Source of the DNA: Riptortus pedestris
Taxonomy: Eukaryota > Arthropoda > Insecta > Hemiptera > Alydidae
Direction of reading: 5' to 3'
Assembly (NCBI GenBank): GCA_019009955.1
Contig: CM032230.1
Span: 15,913,501-15,977,500 of the forward strand
Length of the DNA: 64,000 nucleotides
Shown: positions 55,192-64,000 of the stretch, one piece after another
How the letters are laid out: each line of letters opens with the position of its first letter
How positions within the stretch are numbered: position 1 is the stretch's first letter
Made by a program: the position numbers and the translations under genes
Notes under the pieces: model-generated
The model's input: the letters and a program-made list of their open reading frames with translations, nothing else
Database searches by the model: none
What the model was told of the DNA's origin: nothing

Positions 55192-55689
55192 TGGCATTAG
55201 AAGAGTAGAATCCTACACCAATTTCCATGTACATCTATTCCAAAGGAAGATTAAGCAGGTAGAAGCATGATAGAGACAGCATGGTTGAGCAGAGGAGAAA
55301 GGGGCAAGCAGCATGCTCCTCCTACAGCTTACCTCATCCAGTGCCTTTATGATAACAAATATTTCAAACTGCCAACAAAAATTTATAAATAATTCTCCAG
55401 AGAAATACAAATAAAAGTAAATAAATTAGTATAACACTATAAAAACTAACTAGACATGTTTTTTTTTTTTTTTTTTTTTGTTTTTGCCTTACGAACATAT
55501 ATATATGGTGATACAGTGGTAAGCTGCTCTTATTTCTACTGTTGTAACAGATTTCAATAAACTACCTAATGAGATTCATTATAGGATTTTAATAAATGTG
55601 TTTCTTTAAATCCCCCCTCCCACCCTCACTACACACAACTAAATTGAGGCCTATAATGATAATATAATATATTCTTCTATGAGAATGAG
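55192..55689 (+). repeat. Repeat Y flank, copy f
   Basis: Same flank as at 46183-46640, with the minus-strand frame 55213-55410 (KALDEVSCRRSMLLAPFSSA) partly retained, a T-run at 55459-55478 and a C-run before CCCTCACT. Confidence 0.75.
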
Positions 55690-56172
55690 ACTTTATCTCA
55701 AATTATGTAATAATGGCATTTCTCATAGACGTTTCCACTCTTATATAGCCAGCCGTAATCAGAAAGTAGAAGTTGATGATATAAAATTATTTCAGATTGA
55801 CAAACAGTTTTGCGTCCTTTCCCAAATTCAATATTAAGTCCATTACTTTATATTTATAAAAAAAACCTTTCAGCTAACGTTAAGCTCACAACATCTATTC
55901 TTTGTTAATGATTCTAGTTTAATTATAAAAGGTACTGGCCACGAAAATCTAAAACAGGATAGTTCTGTTGCTATAAAAGCATTATCTGAATAGTGGCTAA
56001 TAACTTAGCTATGGACAGGTCAAAAACCAATATTCTAAATTACAACAAACATTGCACACATTCTTGTGGAGTGCTATCAATGAATAGCTGAGAAATTTTA
56101 ACAGTCACCAAGATAAAGGTTTTAAAGGATTGACTGGGGACAAATGTATAGATTAGTTTGGTCATGTTGAAG
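55690..56172 (+). pseudogene. LINE RT fragment, third copy
   Basis: Same segment as 34950-35440: SLIIKGTGHENLKQDSS, VAIKALSE, RSKTNILNYN, then LTVTKIKV. The codons at the YADD position read VNDSS in one frame. Interrupted at 56172 by an inverted SINE fragment. Confidence 0.6.
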
Positions 56173-56173
56173 A

Positions 56174-56308
56174 ATTTATTATTTATTTATTTATTAACAT
56201 CCACTTTCTGCAACTATGACTAATTGGGGCGGGTTATCTACAGGTTACCACCCTTTTCTAGCCAGTGTGGGACTCAGGATTTTATTTAATGAATTCCTAG
56301 ATCAGCCT
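56174..56308 (-). mobile_element. SINE fragment, copy 4 (3' half, minus)
   Basis: Reverse complement of the SINE body and tail: (TTTA)n at 56179-56198, AACATCCACTTTCTGC, GGGGCGGGTTATCTACAGGT, ACCCTTTTCTAGCC. The tRNA-like head is missing. The hairpin region is reduced to TTTTATTTAATGAATTC. Confidence 0.8.
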
Positions 56309-56810
56309 GGCAGATGGAGGAGGAGTGGGGGTTGTAAGTGAGGCCTAAAATTAAAAATAGCGATATTTCATTTCCTATTGGGTTTTCAGCAAATATGCAC
56401 AGGATTAAAGTTGTTGATTTTGTTATTTAGAGTAACTTAAGTTATATTCACTTTTGTCTTATAACAAAGTATAAATGAGATATACACTAAAAAATTAAAG
56501 TGGGAGCCAACAATTTTTTTGGGCACTAACGATTGAACCGAACTTAACCAAACTCTATATGTAAATTAGAATTAATTCTTCCAAGATTATTAGCTATATT
56601 CAATTTTTTAGGTTCGAACAGGCGTGGGGGATTTAAGAGAGGCCTGAATAAAAAATTTTCAATATTTCATTTTCTATTTGTTTTTAGCCAAATGTGCATG
56701 TAAAAAAAGTTGTTTTCTGTGTGATTAAAAGTAGCTTTTGTTTTAAACTTAATATTATTAAATTTAATATCCTAATCGCTTGAAATACCATGCAGGACAT
56801 CTGTCGGGTC

Positions 56811-56813
<3 letters not shown>
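56309..56813 (+). mobile_element. Helitron, second 3'-end type, copy 1
   Basis: Interior is the common AGTGGGGGTTGTAAG ... TTTCCTATTGGGTTTTCAGC unit, but the 3' end is different: TCGCTTGAAATACCATGCAG, then the stem AGGAC ... GTCCT and CTAT (decayed CTAG) before (TA)n. The same end recurs at 59690-59758. The 5' part is missing. Confidence 0.6.

Positions 56814-56880
<67 letters not shown>
56814..56880. repeat. (TA)n microsatellite
   Basis: About 33 TA units immediately after the Helitron 3' stem, separating it from repeat Y. Confidence 0.95.
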
Positions 56881-56884
<4 letters not shown>

Positions 56885-58010
56885 TTTGTTTAGTATAACT
56901 GTGTAGATCTTGGATCATCTCTCTTGTTGTCGCCATTTGATCATACCATTGTTTGAGCCTAAATAGTGTTATATATGTGAATTATCTGCCAGCCCCTTAG
57001 AGTTTTAAAATCTCTTTGATCTGTCCTTGTTATCTTCCATACATGCTTTAATTTTTATTCTTTGCATATCTCCCTCTTTTCGCCATGAGCTTCTATCCTT
57101 CCATTTCAAATTTGTTTGCTACGAAAACTTTGGGAATAATTGCATTTATACTCAACCGGCCTCATCTAGAGCAAAATTAAATCATTTATCTAATATGTTA
57201 TCACAAACTGACTTCTGCAAATCATATGAAGAATATGTTTTCTTCTTTCTTCCTTTCCTACTTATAAAGCATGTGTGAATATATTATAGCTCTGTCCATA
57301 AAATAATAAATTCCCTTTTTTTAGCTTTATTTTTCTTTTCTTTATTATTAATATTTGTTGTCCTTAATTCCGCTAGACATTAATAAGAAATTAAACAAAA
57401 TGATTATATCTTATAACAGTCTTAATAACACTTAAAAAATATAATATACATTTTAAATTTAGATTATTGAGAAGAATTAATTATGTGATAAATCTTTTTC
57501 TTATTTTTAGTATTACTCGAGAGTACTATTGTACTATTAGAGTATTTTTAGGGCTTACTCGACAAACCAGTACAATGAATTATTTAATGTTCTGTAATAA
57601 AATGAACCGTATTTATTTACATTAAAAGTTAATAAAAACCTTATTGGATATGTAAAATATTTTTTGTTTTCTTTAACATATTTCTCAATATTATCTCCAT
57701 CAATTTCTTTACATATAATTAAATAACAATCTTTTATAATGCATTCATTATAAGATTTATCATAAAATTAATATATTATAAATAATTATTAAATTATTTA
57801 TAATACATTAATTTTATAAGCTTAATAACACTCCAAATATAAAAAAGTCTGTCATGCAGGAGTTGTGTAAAATAAGCAGATTTCCCACCCGAAGGTTTAC
57901 AATAGATAAATAAACATACAAGTAAACACTACCTTGAATGTTAAGTGAATAAATGCAAACGGTAATGACAAATCTTTCAGTCAAATTGCAATACAAGTTA
58001 ATAATCTCTA
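56885..58010 (-). repeat. Left arm of terminal inverted duplication (Y-Z-X)
   Basis: Minus-strand block in the order repeat Y, repeat Z, partial X. From 56972 inward it is the reverse complement of 62850-64000. 56885-56971 would pair with sequence beyond the window. Contains the X fragment (copy i, 57847-58010, +) with its 60-codon minus frame, which is matched at 62857-63048. Confidence 0.85.
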
Positions 58011-58229
58011 CAACAAAAAGCGGCTGAATTGTAAAAAAAACAGGCCACCCAACATCGTAGCGCTGAATAGATAGCTAGACCGGAAAGACAAACAATTAAC
58101 AAAATATACCTGAATATAACATATTAATTTTATTGCAAATAATTTACTAAAGCTAGCGCTGTAATTTGTAATGGACCAGAATCAGTTTTATCTCAAACAC
58201 TCAAATTTTAGTAATCCAAGAACAAAAAA

Positions 58230-58672
58230 GTCCGTCACGCAAGTGCTGCGTAAACTAAGCAGATTTCCCAATTGAAGTTTTACAATAGAAAAATTTCACG
58301 AGAGCCGAGCAGTCAAGGAAACGGCCTAACTAGCTTTTGGCGGGAAAGTAACTCTCGTCCGTTAGCCGCCCAGATTTAATAAAAATGCAAATATCTCGGT
58401 TAATATTCAAGATAGAGAAAACATGTATATAACAATATTTATAGTAAATTTAATTTGCAATAAGATTGACTCTGTACAATTTTTCGATCCGAAGTACAGT
58501 AACGGAGATATTTCGAAAATCCTCACCTCTAAACCCTCCCCTCCCACTGGTCCGATTTCAGCCGTTAACGAACTTGATCTTTCTTTTTACATAAAACGAC
58601 TAAATATCGAGTTTGGTAAGGATTAAACAAAAATTGCGACCGCTAGAGCGGTAACAGACAAATATATATATA
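58230..58672 (+). repeat. Repeat X copy j, cut at its TA tract
   Basis: Starts GTCCGTCACGCAAGTGCTGC after A6 and runs to GAGCGGTAACAGACAA and TATATATATA, where a Helitron begins at 58673. The right third of X is not found after the Helitron cluster. Confidence 0.8.
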
Positions 58673-59434
58673 CTAGCTCAGATACCCGGCTTCGCTCGGG
58701 AATTCATTTGAGGCTGGATAGTGATGGTATTTTTTTGGCAAGGCTTTACTTTGTACAATATTTTAACATTTACCTTTCCCAGTGTTTAGGGTTAATACCC
58801 GTCGTTTCTTTGGATTTGTTAATAATAAAATTAATTTTTTATGTAAGACATCAATGTCCTCCATATTATCATATTTCCCGTTTCCTGTGCATTATGCATA
58901 TTTCAGGCCTCCCATATAACCCCCACTCCTGCCCGTCCCTAGAAATGCTAGTATGGCTAATTATAAGGAAGGAGTTAGTGCTAATACACATACCGAGTGT
59001 TTTATTAAGTTCGATTAAGTCTTTTGTGATAAATAAAATTGTTGACTCCCGCTATAATGTTTAGCGTGTAACGCCTTTATACTTAGGTATACGACAAAAG
59101 TGTATATAACAAAAGTTACTCAAAATAACAAAATAAACAACTTTTGTTATGTGCATAATTGCCGAAAAATGCATTAGGAAAAAGAAATATCGCTATTTTT
59201 AATTTCAGGCCTCCCTTATAACTCCCACTCCCGTTCGTCTCAGCGATTATTAACATAGACTAAAGTCTAAGTTGGTTTAGTAGTAATATAAATACCAATT
59301 TTCATTAAATTCGGTTCAGCAATTTATGCGTGATAAGGTAACAAAAAAACAAACAAATAAACAAACAAACAAACAGACACCAAAGAAACAAAATGCAGTT
59401 ATGGTGTCTATGGCATGTGAAACGAAAAGTTATC
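58673..59434 (-). mobile_element. Helitron copy 6, minus strand
   Basis: CTAG, CTCAGATA and the CCCGGCTTCGCTCGGG hairpin at 58673-58700 (minus-strand 3' end), inserted in the TA tract of X copy j. Runs through the interior unit and the (AAAC)n tract at 59349-59376 to GTGAAACGAAAAGTTATCG, where it is joined to another Helitron fragment. The 5' TC end is lost. Confidence 0.8.
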
Positions 59435-59758
59435 GTTTCCTATTGGGTTTTCAGCAAATATGCACAGGATAAAAGTTGTTCTTTTTGTTATTTAGAGTAA
59501 CTTTTGTTATATTCTCTTTTGTCGTATAACAAAATATAAATGAGATATACACTAAAAAATCAAAATAGAAGTCAACTAAGACTAAGAGAGGCCTGAATAA
59601 AAAAATCTCAATATTTCATTTTCTATTTGCAAACGTGCACGTAAAAAAAGTTGTTTTTGTGTGATTAAAAGTAGCTTTTGTTTTAAACTTAATACTATTA
59701 AATTTAATATCCTAATCGCTTGAAATACCATGCAGGACATCTGTCGGGTCCTCTATAT
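59435..59758 (+). mobile_element. Helitron, second 3'-end type, copy 2
   Basis: TTTCCTATTGGGTTTTCAGC through TCGCTTGAAATACCATGCAG and the AGGAC/GTCCT stem, ending CTATATAT. A shorter version of 56309-56813. Head-to-head junction with copy 6 at 59434. Confidence 0.65.
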
Positions 59759-59761
59759 ATA

Positions 59762-61113
59762 CTAGCTCAGATACCCGGCTTCGCTCGGGAATTGATTTGA
59801 GTCGGAATGGTGATGGTATTTTTTTGGCAAGGCTTTGCTTTGCACAATATTTTGACATTTACCCTTCCCAGTGTTTAGGGTTAATACCCGTTGTTGGTAT
59901 TTGATAATAATTAAATTAATTTTTTATTTAAGACTTCTCTGTCCTCCATATTATCATATTTCCCGTCTCCTGTGCATAGATTTGAATTATTAAGGACAAA
60001 ATATTAACATAGATTTCAATTAATTTTTCCAGGTGAGGTACCTGGGAGTTCATGATGGAAAGAATTGTTGAGCATATCAATATTTCTACTCAAATTACTT
60101 GCTTCATATATTGTTTCCAAAATAATGTATAAAACAAAAGTTACTCTAAATAACAAAGTAAACAAATTTTGTTATGTGCACCTTTGTCGAAAAACAAATA
60201 GACAATGAAATATCGCGGATTTTTATTTCAGGCCTCCCTTATAACCCCCACTCCCGTTCTAATCTAAAAATTTTAATATAGCTTATAATCATGGAAGAAT
60301 TAATGCTAATTGACATACCGAGTTTTTTTAAGTTCGGTTTAATCGTTAGCGCCCAATGAAATAGTTGACTCCCGCTTTAGTTTATAGTGTATATCTCGTT
60401 TATACTTTGTTAAAAGACAAAAATGAATATCCCAAAAGTTACTCTAAATAACAAAATAAACAACTTTTATCATGTTCATATTTGCCGAAAAAAAGAATAG
60501 AAAACGAAATAACGCTATTTTTAAATTCAGGCCTCCCTTACAACCCCCACTCCTGCCCGTCCCTAAAAATGTTGGTATGGCTTGTTATAATGAGAGCGTT
60601 ACTGCTAATACATATACCGAGTTTTATTTATTTTCGGTTGGGTCTTTTGTCCCCAAATAAAAATTGTTCACTTCCGCTATAGGTTTTAGCGTATATCTCG
60701 TTTATAATTCGGTATACAAAAAAAAATTGTATATACAAAAAGTTACTTTAAATAACAAAATAAACAACTTTTGTTATGTACATATCTGCCGAAAAACCAA
60801 TAGGAAATGAAATATCGCTATTTTTAATTTCAGGCTTCCCTTATAACCCCCACTCCTGTTCGTCTCAGAGGATATTAATATAGCCTAAAGTCTAAGTTGG
60901 GTTAGTAGTAATATACATACCAAGTTTCATAAAATTCGGGTTCAGCCGTTTTTGCGTGAAAAGGTAAGAGACAAACAAACAAATAAACAAACAAACAAAA
61001 AGGACACCAAAGAAACAAAATGCAGTTATGGTGTCTATGCCATGTGAAACGAAATGTTATCGTGAAATTTCGCGAAAAAAATCAAGGTACAGACAGAGGT
61101 TACAATTTTATAT
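59762..61113 (-). mobile_element. Helitron copy 7, minus strand
   Basis: CTAG at 59762-59765 followed by CTCAGATA and the hairpin. Four interior units of about 300 bp follow (CAGGCCTCCCTTATAACCCC-type starts near 60230, 60530, 60830). The AACAAAC-rich tract and the GAAATTTCGCG segment lead to AGGTTACAATTTTATATCTA at the 5' end. The longest of the minus copies. The exact 5' base is uncertain. Confidence 0.8.
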
Positions 61114-61125
61114 CTATTCTCCCTC

Positions 61126-61466
61126 AGATACCCGGCATCGCTCGGGAATTCATTTGAGGCTGAATGCTGATGAATATAGCCTAAAGTCTAAGTTGGGTTA
61201 GTACTAATATACATACCAAGTTTCATAAAATTCGGTTCAGCCGTTTATGCGTGAAAAGGTAAAAAACAAACAAACATACACGATTAATATCCTCTGAGAC
61301 GAGCAGGAGTGGGAGTTATAAGGGAAGCCTGAAATTAAAAATAGCGATATTTCGTTTCCTATTGGTCGGCAAATATGAACTTAACAAAAGTTGTTTATTT
61401 TGTTATTTAGAGTAACTTTTGTTAAATACACTTTTTTCGTATAGCGAATTATAAACGAGATTTTTC
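61126..61466. mobile_element. Rearranged Helitron fragments
   Basis: A minus-strand 3' end (TCAGATACCCGGCATCGCTC) is joined after 45 bp to the TTCATAAAATTCGGTTCAGC segment. At about 61290 the orientation flips to plus (GAGTGGGAGTTATAAGGGAA). It looks like deletion plus inversion within one Helitron cluster. Confidence 0.6.
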
Positions 61467-61467
61467 A

Positions 61468-62103
61468 GGGGCTGCGTAAACTAAGCAGATTTCCCACGTG
61501 AAGTTTTACAATAGAGAAATCTGCCTACTAATAACGGCAGTAGTAACGAATCTCTGGATCAATTCCCGAGGGAAAAAACAGTTACGGAAAGTCCCGAATA
61601 TGGCCGACTTCTGCCGACCACTCACAATACAAATGCAAATATCTCAGTTAATATTCAAGATACAGAATAAATATATAGAACAATATTTATAGTAAGTTAA
61701 ATTTGCAATAACATTGATTCTATACAATTTTTTGATCCGACTCATAATAACGGAGATATTTTCAAAAGTCCCCCCTCTAAACCTCCCCACCCCCTCTGTT
61801 CCGATTTCAGCCATTAACAAACTTGAGTTATGAACTAGCGGTCGCCATTTTTGTTTGATTGTTACCGAACTCGATATTTAAATGTTTTATGTAAAAAGAA
61901 GAATCAAGTTCGTTAATGGCTAAAATTGGACCACGGGGGGGGGGGGGTCCGAAAATCCTAAATATCTCCGTTACTGTACGTCGGATTGAAAAATTGCATA
62001 GAGCAAATCTTATTGCAAATTAGATGTACTATAAATATTGTTATATACATTATCTTATGTTATATTTTGTTATCTTGAATATTAACCGAGATATTTGCAT
62101 TTT
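61468..62103. repeat. Repeat X copy k, head-to-head halves
   Basis: 61468-61828 is the left half of X on + (CAGGGGCTGCGTAAACTAAG, CACGTGAAGTTTTACAATAG). 61840-62100 is the same region in minus orientation (GCGGTCGCCATTTTTGTTTG, ACCGAGATATTTGCAT). The halves meet near 61830 and form an imperfect palindrome. The left tip is fused to Helitron sequence. Confidence 0.7.
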
Positions 62104-62723
62104 AGCAGATTTCCCTTAAGGGAAATCAGCTATTGAGGTCGTACTCATGACGCGAGTTTCGAAAAATGTCTTCAAATGTCCATCGATCCTACTCAGGAGA
62201 TGACGAAAATGAGGTCCGTTCAAAATTTTATATATATATTTGTCTGTTAACGCTCTACCGGTCCCAATTTTTGTTTGATCGTTACCAAACTCGAAATATA
62301 ATAGATTTATGTAAGAAGAAAGATCATGTTCGTTAATGGCTGAAATCGGACCAGTAGGAGGGAGGGGGGGGTTTAGAGGGGGTATTTTGAAAATTCGAAA
62401 TATCTCCGTTATTATGTGTCGGATCGAAAAATCGTATTGAACCAATCTTATTGCAAATTAAATTTACTATAAATATTGTTCTATACATTAATTCTCTATC
62501 TTGAATATTAACCGAGATATTTGCATTTGTATTCTTTGTATGATCGGCAGGGGTCGGCTATGTTCGGGACGTTCCTCCGAGAGCTCTGGCGGCCGTTTCC
62601 AACTACTCGTCTCTCTTGAATAGGTATAGAGATACCTTACTACAACTGTTGTTATTGGGCAGATTTATCTACTGTATAACTTCACGTGGGAAATCTGCTT
62701 AGATCAGCCCCTGCGTGACAGAC
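62104..62723 (-). repeat. Repeat X copy l, complete, minus strand
   Basis: Starts AGCAGATTTCCCTTAAGGGA after TTT, ends CAGCCCCTGCGTGACAGAC before TTCTTT. Short TA tract at 62229-62239. Contains the AGAGCTCTGGCGGCCGTTTC segment shared with copy b. Inserted at the end of copy k. Confidence 0.85.
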
Positions 62724-62849
62724 TTCTTTAGTCTTACGCTTCTGTAAATCCTCACTCATACTAGTGTCATATTAATAATAAGCTGTTATATCATGAACCT
62801 CTTCATTACAAGACTAAATACCAAATATTGTTTTCATTGAACTTTTATT

Positions 62850-64000
62850 TTGCAGTTTGACTGAAAGGTTTCTCATTACAGTTTGCATTTATTCACTTAA
62901 CATTCAAGGTAGTGTTTACCTGTATGTATATTTATCTATTGTAAACCTTCCGGTGGGAAATCTGCTTATTTTACACAACTCCTGCGTGACGAACCTTTTT
63001 TATATTTGGAGTGTTATGAAGCTTCTAAAATTAATGTATTATAAATAATTTAATAATTATTTATAATATATTAATTTTATGATAAATCTTATAATGAATG
63101 CATTATAAAAGATTGTTATTTAATTATATGTAAAGAAATTGATGGAGATAAATATGAGAATAATATGTTAAAGAAAACAAAAAATATTTTACATATCGAA
63201 TTAGGTTTTTATTAACTTTTAATGTAAATAAATACGTTTCATTTTATTACAGAACATAAAATAATTCATTGTACTGGTTTGTCGAGTAAGCCCTAAAAAT
63301 ACAATATAAAAATACGCCCTAAATACTCTAAAAGTACAATAGTACTCTCGAGTAATACTAAAAATAAGAAAAAGATTTATCACATAATTAATTCTTCTCA
63401 ATATTCTATAAATTTAAAATGTATATTATATTTTTTAAGTGTTATTAAGAATGTTATAAGATATAATCATTTTGTTTAATTTCTTATTAATGTCTAGCGG
63501 AACCAATTTCTTTGTATATTACCACACTGTTTTCAGAATTCAGTACATCTCCACTCCTACTCATCTTAGTTCCAAAACAAGTTTCATGTAAATGTACAGA
63601 GATTAAGGACAAAAAATATTAATAATAAAGAAAAGAAAAATAAAGCTAAAAAAAGGGAATTTATTATTTTATGGACAGAGCTATAATATATTCACACATG
63701 CTTTATAAGTAGGAAAGGAAGAAATAAGAAAACAAACATATTCTGCATATGATTTGCAGAAGTCAGTTTGTGATTACATATACAAATGATTTAATGTTTG
63801 CACTAGATAAGGCCGGTTGAGTATAAATGATATGGTTCTCAAAGTTCTCGTAGCAAACAAATTTGAAATGGAAGGATAGAAGCTCATGGCGAAAAGAGGG
63901 AGATATGCAAAAATAAAAAATTAAAGCATGTATGGAAGATAATTAGGACTGATCTAAGGGATTTTAAAACTCTAAGGGGCCAGCAGATAATTCACATATA
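62850..64000 (+). repeat. Right arm of terminal inverted duplication, runs off window
   Basis: 62855-62993 is a minus X fragment (copy m), 63000-63600 repeat Z, 63600-64000 repeat Y. It is the reverse complement of 56972-58010 with about one difference in ten to twenty. Between TCATTATAAAAG and ATTTGTTATTTAATT the site corresponds to the one occupied by the LINE at 36482-37045. The last bases of the window still match, so the arm continues outside. Confidence 0.85.

Overview
The window looks like a piece of an AT-rich arthropod nuclear genome, probably an insect. The reasons are the mix of transposon families (Maverick/Polinton, Helitron, pogo/Tigger, I/Jockey-type LINEs, copia, Ty3/gypsy, a tRNA-derived SINE), the many (TA)n tracts, and one LTR whose core promoter matches the arthropod TATA + TCAGT initiator + DPE layout. 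I see no host protein gene, rRNA, real tRNA gene or CRISPR array. Nearly all recognisable coding sequence is decayed mobile-element sequence, and most short open frames lie inside repeats.

Layout. 1-7160: relic of a Maverick/Polinton-type element (protein-primed DNA polymerase B on +, several Maverick-like proteins on both strands) cut up by an LTR fragment, a ~610-630 bp repeat called X here, a SINE and a Helitron. 7160-13870: AT-rich sequence without recognisable genes. 13870-19640: very large inverted repeat (arms ~2.3 kb, spacer ~1.1 kb) carrying the same unidentified frame in both arms. 19640-26880: LINE trace, two Helitrons, and an X copy split by a complete solo LTR with target-site duplication. 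26880-33230: repeats Y and Z, several X copies, a nested Helitron and an internally deleted pogo/Tigger transposon. 33230-56300: composite block in which miniature copia derivatives with direct repeats, RT fragments of one LINE family, and repeat Z recur in the same order. This block is interrupted by a Jockey LINE (-), a copia pol region, a gypsy integrase, and a nearly complete I-type LINE (+). 56300-64000: Helitrons, X copies and a second inverted duplication whose right arm runs off the window.

Nested insertions allow several elements to be delimited precisely. The I-type LINE contains a 969 bp Helitron and a 42 bp TTAA-flanked mini-element in its endonuclease region, and the reading frame resumes exactly across both. 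The X family has TTTT/AAAA flanks, with an occupied and an empty site both in the window. Its central (TA)n tract has repeatedly received Helitrons. The repeats labelled X, Y and Z are names used only in this annotation. No database was available, so family names rest on recognised motifs.
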